Source: an uncultured Planctomycetaceae bacterium (GTDB taxonomy: Bacteria > Planctomycetota > Planctomycetia > Pirellulales > JACPPG01). From it: a stretch of DNA of 5,067 nucleotides. Below, in pieces: positions 1 through 5,067 of this stretch. The translations under genes were made by a program, and so were the position numbers. How positions within the stretch are numbered: position 1 is the stretch's first letter; every line of letters starts with the position of its first letter. The stretch is taken from the NCBI GenBank assembly GCA_945957305.1, contig CAMFLN010000333.1:1-5067 (forward strand), read 5' to 3'. The notes beneath the pieces are model-generated. The model had not been told where the DNA came from, searched no databases, and saw only the letters and a list, made by a program, of their open reading frames with translations.

Positions 1-1442
1 ATCTCGAACCGGTCGCCGCAATCCTCAGCCGCAAATGCGGCCGCCCGGTCAAGATGCTAATGACGCGGGCTGACGTTTTCGAAGGGACCGGCCCGACCCC
101 CGGTTCGTTCATGCGACTCAAGCTCGCGGCCAAGAAGGACGGTCGTTTGACGGCTGGCGAAGCATGGCTGGCGTACGACGCCGGAGCTTATCCCGGAGGC
201 ATGATCGGCCCTGGTTGCATGTGCGTCTTCAGCTGTTACGACCTGCCCAACGCTCGCGTCGACGGTTACGACGTAGTGCTCAACAAGCCCAAGACCGCTG
301 CCTATCGCGCTCCCGGCGCGACGCAAGCGGCATTTGCCTGCGAGACAGTGATCGACGAGCTGGCCGAAAAGTTGCAAATCGACCCGCTCGAGTTCCGCTT
401 GAAAAACGCGGTCAAGGAAGGCTCGCGCCGCGTCGACGGTCCGACCTATCCGCGGATCGGCTTCATCGAGACACTGGAAGCAGCCCGCAACAGCGATCAT
501 TGGAAGTCGAAACTCACCGGCCCCAATCGCGGGCGCGGAATCGCCAGCGGCTTTTGGTTCAATATTGGCTTGAAAAGCAGCGCCGCGGCCAACGTCAATG
601 CCGATGGCACAGTCACATTGATCGAGGGCTCGACCGATATCGGCGGCACTCGCACCAGCATCGCCATGCAATTGGCCGAAACGCTGGGCATCGCAGCCGA
701 GGACGTTCATCCGCAAGTCGCTGATACCGACAGCGTCGGCTACACCGACGTTACCGGCGGCAGTCGCACCACGTTCGCCACGGGGCTGGCCGCGTATCAC
801 GTCGGTCTCGACTTGCGCGAACAGATGGCGGCCCGCGCGGCCCTGCTCTGGGAGTGCAAGGCGGAGGAAGTGAAATTCGAAGCTGGCAATTTCGTCGGCC
901 CCGCCGGCAAGTCGCTCACCTTCCGCCAATTGGCGGGCAAGCTGCACGAAACCGGCGGACCGGTCGTCGGCCGCGCCACCGTCGATCCCGAAGGACCGTC
1001 AAACGGCTTCGGCACCAATATCGTCGACGTCGAGGTCGATCCCGAGACCGGAAAGGTTACCATCCTGCGATTCACCGCCATTCAAGATGCCGGCAAAGCA
1101 ATTCACCCCAGCTATGTCGAAGGACAGATGCAGGGTGGTTCGGTGCAGGGAATTGGCTGGGCCTTGAACGAAGAATATTTCTACGACGATCAAGGGCGGA
1201 TGCGCAACGCCAGCTACCTGGACTACCGTATGCCCACGGCGCTCGACCTGCCGATGATCGATACGATTATTGTCGAGGTTCCCAATCCCGCGCATCCCTA
1301 CGGCGTGCGCGGCGTGGGGGAAACGCCGATCGTGGCCCCCCCGGCGGCGATCGCCAACGCGATTTACCACGCCATTGGCGTCCGCCTGCACGAACTCCCC
1401 ATGTCACCGCCGAAGGTGTGGAAAGCGTTGCAAACGAAGTAG
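1..1442 (+). CDS. Molybdenum hydroxylase large subunit (xanthine dehydrogenase / aldehyde oxidase family), 5'-truncated by window
   Basis: The reading frame is open from the window edge (first full codon at base 3) to the TAG at 1440-1442, so the gene starts upstream and 479 residues are visible. Members of this family hydroxylate purines, aldehydes or N-heterocycles at a molybdopterin cofactor. The segment begins inside the molybdopterin-binding domain (LSRKCGRPVKMLMTR, then a Thr-Gly-Pro stretch). AYRAPG at bases 300-317 (visible residues 100-105) is the loop near the active site. IQDAGK and the GQMQGG glycine motif (visible residues about 360-379) follow. Near the end is GVGETP, whose Glu codon (1320-1322) aligns with the catalytic base of xanthine dehydrogenase. 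Carbon monoxide dehydrogenase CoxL carries AYRCSFR or AYRGAGR instead, so this is not CoxL. The in-frame ATG at 54 lies inside a conserved block and is not a start. The 2Fe-2S and FAD partners are not in the window. The substrate cannot be told. Confidence 0.93.
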   Translation, partial: LEPVAAILSRKCGRPVKMLMTRADVFEGTGPTPGSFMRLKLAAKKDGRLTAGEAWLAYDAGAYPGGMIGPGCMCVFSCYDLPNARVDGYDVVLNKPKTAAYRAPGATQAAFACETVIDELAEKLQIDPLEFRLKNAVKEGSRRVDGPTYPRIGFIETLEAARNSDHWKSKLTGPNRGRGIASGFWFNIGLKSSAAANVNADGTVTLIEGSTDIGGTRTSIAMQLAETLGIAAEDVHPQVADTDSVGYTDVTGGSRTTFATGLAAYHVGLDLREQMAARAALLWECKAEEVKFEAGNFVGPAGKSLTFRQLAGKLHETGGPVVGRATVDPEGPSNGFGTNIVDVEVDPETGKVTILRFTAIQDAGKAIHPSYVEGQMQGGSVQGIGWALNEEYFYDDQGRMRNASYLDYRMPTALDLPMIDTIIVEVPNPAHPYGVRGVGETPIVAPPAAIANAIYHAIGVRLHELPMSPPKVWKALQTK

Positions 1443-1445
1443 ACG

Positions 1446-1506
1446 GTAGTCAGTGTTTAGTAGCCGGAAGAATTGGAGTTTTGTACGCACAAGGTTCTCT
1501 GACTAC
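1446..1506. repeat. Intergenic inverted repeat with ACT-rich spacer
   Basis: GTAGTCAG at 1446-1453 is perfectly complementary to CTGACTAC at 1499-1506, with a 45-base loop. The right arm runs on into ACT units at uneven 4-7 base steps up to about 1530. The spacer lies between the stop of the molybdenum hydroxylase gene and the sulfur carrier gene. It has no T-run, so it is a weak terminator candidate at best. It may be a dispersed intergenic repeat, which cannot be decided from one copy. Confidence 0.35.
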
Positions 1507-1536
1507 TGGCCACTCGATACTGAATACTCCGCATTC

Positions 1537-1797
1537 ATGTCCACCGTCTTCATTCCGCCGCAGATGCGTGACCTGACGCGCGGTGCCGAGCGCCTCGCCG
1601 CCACAGGCACGACACTACGCGAGGTTTTGCGCCAATTGGACGCGGAGTTCCCCGGTCTCTACGCCAGGGTGGTCGTCGACAACGCGATCGCGCCAGGGCT
1701 GGCCGTAGCGGTCGACGGTTCGATGACCTCGAAATTGTTGACGGCGATCCGTCCCGGCAGCGAGATCCACTTTTTACCCGCCATTGGTGGTGGCTAA
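1537..1797 (+). CDS. MoaD/ThiS-family sulfur carrier protein
   Basis: An 86-residue ubiquitin-fold (beta-grasp) protein. In this family the C-terminal glycine is adenylated by a MoeB/ThiF-type enzyme and turned into a thiocarboxylate that donates sulfur to molybdopterin, thiazole or cysteine synthesis. The sequence opens with a beta strand (MSTVFIPPQMRDL), has the helix TTLREVLRQLDAEFPGL (residues 25-41), and ends in PGSEIHFLPAIGGG with the diagnostic exposed glycines. The length is normal for the family. I chose ATG 1537 because family similarity begins there. The frame stays open back to a GTG at 1453, but that extension reads through the repeat-like spacer and looks non-coding. No Shine-Dalgarno is visible before 1537. 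Lying 94 bases behind a molybdenum hydroxylase gene, it may serve molybdopterin synthesis (MoaD role), but a CysO- or ThiS-like role is not excluded. The activating enzyme is not in the window. Confidence 0.85.
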   Translation: MSTVFIPPQMRDLTRGAERLAATGTTLREVLRQLDAEFPGLYARVVVDNAIAPGLAVAVDGSMTSKLLTAIRPGSEIHFLPAIGGG

Positions 1798-1847
1798 GCG
1801 AGACGAACAGGCGACTTGTCTTAAGGTGCAGCGCCGGCAGACGCGCC

Positions 1848-1853
1848 AAGGGG
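1848..1853 (+). promoter_or_regulatory. Ribosome binding site of the TfoX-like gene
   Basis: AAGGGG lies 4 bases before the ATG at 1858. It is among the better Shine-Dalgarno candidates in the window and supports that start, although the spacing is slightly short. Confidence 0.5.
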
Positions 1854-1857
1854 TGCC

Positions 1858-2187
1858 ATGGCTTACAGCGAATCTCTTGCCGCCCGTGTTCGCGATGTTG
1901 TTGCAGGAAAGCACCGTCTGGCGGAGAAGCGCATGTTCGGCGGCGTCGGCTTCTTGCTGCGCGGGAATATGTGCGTCGCGATCTGGCAGAATTTGCTCGT
2001 TGCCCGCGTTGGGCTCGCTGCATACGCAAGTTCTCTGTCCCAACCCTTTGTCCGCGAGTTTGATGTCACGGGTCGTCCGATGAAGGGCTGGGTCGCCGTC
2101 GAACCTGACGGTGTCGATGCCGATCGCGACCTGGAGGCGTGGATCCAGCAAGCCGTAGACTTTGTAGGTACACTCCCGGCCAAATGA
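1858..2187 (+). CDS. TfoX N-terminal-domain family protein
   Basis: A 109-residue protein made only of the TfoX N-terminal domain. Diagnostic blocks are EKRMFGGVGFLLRGNMCVAIW (residues 23-43) and the REFDVTGRPMKGW block (residues 66-78), followed by an acidic stretch and a helical end (DLEAWIQQAVDFVGTLPAK). Full-length TfoX/Sxy, a competence regulator in gamma-proteobacteria, carries a second C-terminal domain that is absent here. Stand-alone N-domain proteins of about 100-120 residues are common and have no firmly known function, so competence should not be inferred. There is no signal peptide or membrane segment, so it is likely cytoplasmic. It follows the sulfur carrier gene by 60 bases and precedes the acetyltransferase by 18, consistent with co-transcription. 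The family assignment is strong; the role is unknown. Confidence 0.9.
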   Translation: MAYSESLAARVRDVVAGKHRLAEKRMFGGVGFLLRGNMCVAIWQNLLVARVGLAAYASSLSQPFVREFDVTGRPMKGWVAVEPDGVDADRDLEAWIQQAVDFVGTLPAK

Positions 2188-2205
2188 ACGACATTGGGCG
2201 ATTCG

Positions 2206-2814
2206 ATGGGTGAAATACGCCAATTAACTCTCAGCGACTACGCGCAGGCCGAGGGCGTAATGGGGCGCGCCTTTCGGGACTACAACCTGATGGTCTACGC
2301 GCAGCCGGCGGAAAATCGCCGTGCCCGCGGCGTGACAACGCTGTATGGAGCCATGTTGTGGGATTGCCTGGTGCGCGGCGAAGTATATGCCACACGCAAC
2401 TTCACCGGCGTCGCGGCCTGGTTACGTCCGGGCACGGACATTCCCAACTTTTTTCAGCAAGTGCGCGCCGGCATGCTGCGTCTGCCCTTGGGCTTTGGCC
2501 TGCGTGGCTTCAAACGGCTATTGGACTATGACGAAGTGGGACGTCGCATGCACCACCAGTACGCCGCTACCCCTCACTGGTACCTGGCCGCGATCGCCGT
2601 CGAACCGGAGCACCAAGGGCGCGGCATCGGCAGCAATCTGATGGCGCCTTTGCTCGCGCAAGCAGACGCGGAAGGAGTTCCCTGCTGGCTCGACACACAT
2701 CAAGAACAAAACGTGCGTCTCTATCAAAGGCACGGCTTTCGAGTTGCCGAGCGCACCGTGCCGCGCGGTCATGAGATTCCCGTCTACGGAATGTTGAGGA
2801 CCGTCGGCAATTAG
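2206..2814 (+). CDS. GNAT-family N-acetyltransferase
   Basis: A 202-residue single-domain GNAT enzyme, which would transfer acetyl from acetyl-CoA to an amine. The fold's order is visible: an N-terminal strand (IRQLTLSDYAQAEGVMGRAF), a strand with VAAWLRPG (residues about 69-76), then HWYLAAIAVEPEHQGRGIGSNLM, whose Q-G-R-G-I-G (residues 137-142) is the pyrophosphate-binding motif A. CWLDTHQEQNVRLYQRHGF (residues about 160-178) is motif B, with the C-terminal Tyr common in GNATs. The layout recalls puromycin N-acetyltransferase and relatives (aromatic-acidic N-terminus, V-W-x-x-P, long helical middle), but the substrate cannot be assigned. ATG 2206 is preferred because a GGG lies 7 bases upstream. 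A TTG at 2194 would add four residues and has no visible ribosome binding site. The gene begins 18 bases after the TfoX-like stop. Confidence 0.9.
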   Translation: MGEIRQLTLSDYAQAEGVMGRAFRDYNLMVYAQPAENRRARGVTTLYGAMLWDCLVRGEVYATRNFTGVAAWLRPGTDIPNFFQQVRAGMLRLPLGFGLRGFKRLLDYDEVGRRMHHQYAATPHWYLAAIAVEPEHQGRGIGSNLMAPLLAQADAEGVPCWLDTHQEQNVRLYQRHGFRVAERTVPRGHEIPVYGMLRTVGN

Positions 2815-2832
2815 CACAAGTAATGAGCGCAC

Positions 2833-2890
2833 TACCGATTTAATGTGATCGTTGGGACTTACTCTGCTGATTGGCAAAGATTAATCGGTA
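2833..2890. repeat. Imperfect inverted repeat downstream of the GNAT gene
   Basis: TACCGATT (2833-2840) matches AATCGGTA (2883-2890) perfectly. Allowing one bulged T, the arms extend to 2833-2844 and 2880-2890, giving 11 paired bases around a loop of about 35 bases. It begins 18 bases after the GNAT stop codon. Only three T residues follow the right arm, so it is at most a weak terminator or an mRNA 3'-end stem. An operator role is also possible. Confidence 0.4.
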
Positions 2891-2927
2891 TTTCCCGCGT
2901 AATTGCCAGTTCATAGCTGATCCTTCA

Positions 2928-2956
2928 TTGTGTGATTTTGGCTCAGTGAATAAAGT
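2928..2956 (+). promoter_or_regulatory. Possible sigma-70-type promoter ahead of the structured region
   Basis: TTGTGT at 2928-2933 (3 of 6 bases to the -35 consensus) and TAAAGT at 2951-2956 (4 of 6 to the -10 consensus) are separated by exactly 17 bases in an AT-rich stretch. Transcription would begin near 2963, just before the first stem-loop at 2973, and would give a leader of about 370 bases for the PEP-CTERM gene. The match is modest and unproven. Confidence 0.3.
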
Positions 2957-2972
2957 GAGCGCAGTCTTCAAA

Positions 2973-3204
2973 GGTCGCACGAATCGACAGTGAAAGCGTT
3001 CGTGCGACCGAGAGAACAGGAATAGAGGACGGGCTCGCGACTACCCGGCAGCTGACAGCCGGTAGTATGCGTCGAACTTAAGGAAGAAGAATGTCGCACC
3101 GCTAGGCTAACTGTGCCTTTGCCGAGCCCGCTCGGTTCCCACCAGGCACATCCTTCGTTAGCCGTTTGTATCCAGCTTCATGCCCGCAGCACGTTTGCGG
3201 CATG
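2973..3204 (+). ncRNA. Candidate structured leader RNA or small RNA (four stem-loops)
   Basis: Four inverted repeats follow one another. P1: 2973-2983 with 2999-3009, 11 perfect base pairs and a 15-base loop. P2: 3041-3049 with 3058-3065, 8 pairs with one bulged C and an 8-base loop. P3 is tiered: 3105-3111 with 3157-3163, then directly 3112-3118 with 3144-3150, then 3122-3126 with 3131-3135. The two outer tiers form 14 pairs interrupted only by a 6-base bulge (3151-3156). P4: 3179-3188 with 3196-3204, 9 pairs with one bulged C and a 7-base loop. None is followed by a T-run, so they are not plain terminators. The plus strand is assumed from the downstream gene. I do not recognise c-di-GMP, cobalamin, fluoride or glycine riboswitches, RNase P, tmRNA, 6S or SRP RNA. 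The repeats are directly visible; function and transcription are inferred. Confidence 0.4.
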
Positions 3205-3314
3205 GGCCACTACGAATTGATAGCACGTCGAGACTTGTGCCGCCTTGGCAGCATCAGCTCTCGCGGGATGAGATTCCCTTGACCAATTGCGAACAAGCTA
3301 CTGATTTCACAACA

Positions 3315-3322
3315 GAGAGAGG
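3315..3322 (+). promoter_or_regulatory. Ribosome binding site of the PEP-CTERM gene
   Basis: GAGAGAGG ends 11 bases before the ATG at 3334. It is purine-rich and close to the anti-Shine-Dalgarno complement, with slightly long spacing. It supports the chosen start. Confidence 0.45.
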
Positions 3323-3333
3323 TTTCCCGCGTC

Positions 3334-4086
3334 ATGAAGTATTCCCTAACAAATAAGGCGGGGCATGCCCGCAAGCACTCGCCGCGAATTGCTTTCCGCG
3401 TGCTGATCGGTCTGCTTTGCGCCATACTCTGCGCGTCAACGGCTTCGGCCACGATAATCAGTTTTCTCACGCCCACCGGCAGCACCGACTCGGCAAAGGA
3501 ACCGGTTAACGCCAAGGCCACCCTGACCACGGGCACGAACACCGTGACGATCGTGCTGGAAAACTTGCAGACGAACGAGAAAAGCGTCGGGCAGAACCTG
3601 AGCAGTTTTTTCTTCACGCTCAGCACGGGCCAAAAAGTCGGGACCGTGTCGTCAAGCTCCGGACTGGAGCGCACTGTCAACTCGAATAAGACCTTCACTG
3701 ACGGATCGAGCACCGCGGCCGGTTGGGTGCTGTCGACTTCCGGTTCCGGATTGCTGTTGAACGTACTCGCCGGAACCGGTCATGCCGGGCCTGCCCATAC
3801 GATTATCGGCCTGCCCAGCGGATCGACCTACGCGAATGCCAACAATTCGATCGCCGGCAATGGTCCGCATAATCCGTTTCTCGCGCTCAGTGCAACGTTC
3901 ACCCTGAATATCCCTGGCGTGACCGCGAATTCGAAGATCAATAGTGCATCGTTCGGCTTCGGCACGACCGCGGGCGACAATGTCGCGGGGGTATCAATTG
4001 ACCCAGTGCCCGAGCCCTCGACCATTGTCCTGGCGCTGGCGGGTCTGCTCGCCGCCTGCTTGTGGCGCCGCGCAAGATCGCGTTGA
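3334..4086 (+). CDS. Secreted PEP-CTERM sorting-domain protein of unknown function
   Basis: A 250-residue exported protein. Residues 1-20 are basic (K2, K8, R13, K14, R18), residues 21-35 form a hydrophobic core, and ASTASA before residue 40 is a good signal peptidase I site. The mature part (40-224) is rich in Ser, Thr, Gly, Asn and Ala, has no cysteine and a single Trp (131), and looks beta-rich; I recognise no catalytic domain. The C-terminus is a textbook PEP-CTERM signal: VPEPST (225-230), a hydrophobic helix (IVLALAGLLAACLW) and a basic tail (RRARSR). In this system an exosortase cuts at the PEP motif and the protein goes to the envelope or extracellular matrix. No exosortase gene is in the window. 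The start is supported by the signal peptide beginning there and by a purine-rich ribosome binding site. The gene stands alone on its strand after a long structured intergenic region and converges on the AAA+ gene. Confidence 0.93.
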   Translation: MKYSLTNKAGHARKHSPRIAFRVLIGLLCAILCASTASATIISFLTPTGSTDSAKEPVNAKATLTTGTNTVTIVLENLQTNEKSVGQNLSSFFFTLSTGQKVGTVSSSSGLERTVNSNKTFTDGSSTAAGWVLSTSGSGLLLNVLAGTGHAGPAHTIIGLPSGSTYANANNSIAGNGPHNPFLALSATFTLNIPGVTANSKINSASFGFGTTAGDNVAGVSIDPVPEPSTIVLALAGLLAACLWRRARSR

Positions 4087-4119
4087 GCGCAGGCAAGGAT
4101 AAAGAGTAAATCTGCGCTC
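4085..4119. terminator. Hairpin at the PEP-CTERM stop codon, possible terminator
   Basis: GAGCGCAG (4085-4092) pairs perfectly with CTGCGCTC (4112-4119), with a loop of about 19 bases. The left arm overlaps the last two bases of the TGA stop. It lies between two convergent genes and could end transcription from the left. There is no T-run after it on either strand, so it may instead need Rho or simply protect the mRNA 3' end. Confidence 0.4.
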
Positions 4120-4160
4120 TGCCGACACGACGCGGACGCAGCCCAGGTCGAACCGCGCGA

Positions 4161-5067
4161 CTAGACTTCGTAAGTAATCCGCCCACGCTGGTTCGCGCGC
4201 GAGATTCGATCCGTCGCGTACAGCCCGGCCAAAACGAACTCGACGCACGAGGCACGCACGGCCGGATCCGTGGCGGCATTGACCTCGAAGGCTTTGTCCC
4301 AGGCGGGCGGCACACGCTGCAAGCGCTGCGCGTATGCCTCGGAGGGCAACATATCGCCGACCTCGATCTTCACCCCCTCGCTGAAGATCTTGGCAATTTC
4401 CTCCAGTCCGTGCCGGTCGACGTACTGCTCGAATACATTGCGAATCGCTTCGGCGACGATCGCGTCGAGCACCTGCCGCTCGGACATCTGATGGCTCCCC
4501 ATCATGTCAAGTTCCAGCTTGCCCAGCGCCGACGAGTAGATATGGCCCAGGTCGCTGATCCGCGGTACGGCTGGTCGCTCGCCCAGCCGGACCCCGCGCT
4601 GCCGTGCACTAGCCACCATCGTCCGGTAATTGGCGATGCTGAACCGCGCACTGACGCCCGACTGATGGTCGACAAATTTCGATCGGCGGGCGACGATGCT
4701 GATTTCCTCGCAAATCTCGCTCATGAAGTACGGAACGACGACCGGGTATTCGCCCTCCAGATCGATGCCCGACTCTTGCTGCATGATCTGGATGCCCAGG
4801 TCGCGTTCGAGCGGATAGTGCGTATGGATGACTGAGCCGATGCGATCCTTGAGCTGCGGGATTACCTTTCCGCTGCGATTGTACGTCGAGGGATTCGCCG
4901 AAAATAAAATCAGCACGTCGATATCGAATTTCACCGGAAAGCCGCGAATCTGCACATCCCGCTCTTCCAAAATGTTGAACAGGCCGACCTGCACGAGTTC
5001 ATCCAACTCGGGCAGCTCGTTCATGGCAAAAATCCCCCGATGCATGCGCGGGATCAGGCCGAAGTGC
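4161..5067 (-). CDS. Magnesium-chelatase/MoxR-like AAA+ ATPase, N-terminus beyond window
   Basis: The minus-strand frame is open past the window edge: HFGLIPR can be read before the Met at 5045, matching the family, so that Met is internal. The 301 visible residues are the C-terminal part. The first complete motif is Walker [12 protein letters not shown] (Asn codon 5019-5021, Glu codon 5016-5018), with Asn in place of the usual Asp. [23 protein letters not shown] follows, like the helix-2/beta-hairpin insert of ChlI and MoxR proteins. LILFSANP is sensor 1, LKDRIGS holds the likely arginine finger, and [12 protein letters not shown] looks like sensor 2. A long helical C-terminal region follows. 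Walker A lies outside the window. Relatives are often annotated as magnesium chelatase, but the family works more broadly as a chaperone-like ATPase with von Willebrand A partners, so chlorophyll synthesis should not be inferred. The downstream neighbour is convergent, so no partner follows it in an operon. Confidence 0.88.
   Translation of the reverse strand, partial: HFGLIPRMHRGIFAMNELPELDELVQVGLFNILEERDVQIRGFPVKFDIDVLILFSANPSTYNRSGKVIPQLKDRIGSVIHTHYPLERDLGIQIMQQESGIDLEGEYPVVVPYFMSEICEEISIVARRSKFVDHQSGVSARFSIANYRTMVASARQRGVRLGERPAVPRISDLGHIYSSALGKLELDMMGSHQMSERQVLDAIVAEAIRNVFEQYVDRHGLEEIAKIFSEGVKIEVGDMLPSEAYAQRLQRVPPAWDKAFEVNAATDPAVRASCVEFVLAGLYATDRISRANQRGRITYEV

Larger units (their letters stand above)
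2815..3333. other. 519-base gene-free region between the GNAT and PEP-CTERM genes
   Basis: No convincing coding frame was found on either strand. Up to about 2960 the sequence is clearly richer in A and T than its surroundings and holds an imperfect inverted repeat and a possible promoter. From 2973 to 3204 it is GC-rich and packed with inverted repeats. From 3205 to 3333 I see only short 4-bp hairpins and then the ribosome binding site of the PEP-CTERM gene. No tRNA-like cloverleaf is present. Confidence 0.7.

Noticed and set aside
57..947. A 296-codon open frame on the minus strand
   Set aside because: It lies fully inside the molybdenum hydroxylase gene, whose plus-strand translation matches a known family; the minus product is Arg/Ala/Gly-rich with no recognisable motif, typical of antisense frames in GC-rich DNA.
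1453..1536. GTG at 1453 as the start of the sulfur carrier
   Set aside because: The extra residues read through a repeat-like spacer and precede the beta strand where family similarity begins.
854..1576. A 240-codon plus-strand frame overlapping the hydroxylase end
   Set aside because: Its product is extremely Arg-rich, has no domain and overlaps two well-supported genes in another frame.
2194..2205. TTG at 2194 as the start of the GNAT gene
   Set aside because: It has no ribosome binding site and adds only four residues; ATG 2206 has a GGG at suitable spacing.
3020..3040. Resemblance of GAGGACGGGCTCG to the conserved start of RNase P RNA
   Set aside because: The similarity is short and the other conserved RNase P segments, including the ACAGAA-type 3' block, were not found downstream.
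3279..3307. TTGACC as a -35 box close to the PEP-CTERM start
   Set aside because: At 17-base spacing the -10 position reads TGATTT, which barely resembles the consensus; other spacings are no better.
3205..3333. A sigma-54 promoter, as known for some PEP-CTERM genes
   Set aside because: No TGGCAC-N5-TTGC pattern could be found; GGC-containing candidates lack the GC element at the right distance.
3210..3713. A 167-codon minus-strand frame across the PEP-CTERM start
   Set aside because: It is antisense to the signal peptide and mature region of a convincing gene, and its sequence resembles no known family.
4410..4835. A 141-codon plus-strand frame inside the AAA+ gene
   Set aside because: The opposite strand carries clear AAA+ motifs; this frame is a shadow.

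Overview
The window suggests a high-GC Gram-negative bacterium, most likely a planctomycete (Pirellulales-like). This rests on a PEP-CTERM-anchored exported protein, a magnesium-chelatase-like AAA+ ATPase of a type I associate with planctomycetes, and weak or absent Shine-Dalgarno sequences. The assignment is an inference, because no rRNA or marker gene is present.

Layout. (1) Positions 1-1442, plus strand: the C-terminal part (479 residues) of a molybdenum hydroxylase large subunit of the xanthine dehydrogenase/aldehyde oxidase family; its start lies upstream of the window. (2) A 94-base spacer with an inverted repeat and ACT-rich units, then at 1537-1797 a small MoaD/ThiS-type sulfur carrier ending in Gly-Gly-Gly. 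(3) A stand-alone TfoX N-terminal-domain protein (1858-2187) and a GNAT acetyltransferase (2206-2814). All four genes run the same way with gaps of 94, 60 and 18 bases, so they could be one transcription unit. (4) A 519-base gene-free stretch (2815-3333), the least explained part of the window. It holds an imperfect inverted repeat, a possible sigma-70-type promoter, and then at least four stem-loops within about 230 bases (2973-3204). Some segments have alternative, mutually exclusive partners. (5) Positions 3334-4086: a 250-residue secreted PEP-CTERM protein whose start is preceded by a purine-rich ribosome binding site. (6) Positions 4161-5067, minus strand: the C-terminal 301 residues of a ChlI/MoxR-like AAA+ ATPase, convergent with the PEP-CTERM gene and cut off by the window end before its Walker A motif would appear.

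How the genes may work together. The hydroxylase needs molybdopterin, whose dithiolene sulfurs come from a MoaD-type carrier, so the neighbouring sulfur carrier is a plausible but unproven partner. The TfoX-like and GNAT genes look like housekeeping or accessory passengers. The PEP-CTERM protein would be sorted by an exosortase encoded elsewhere. The best candidate for something undescribed is the structured region ahead of the PEP-CTERM gene, either a leader RNA or a separate small RNA. I do not recognise it as a known RNA class.
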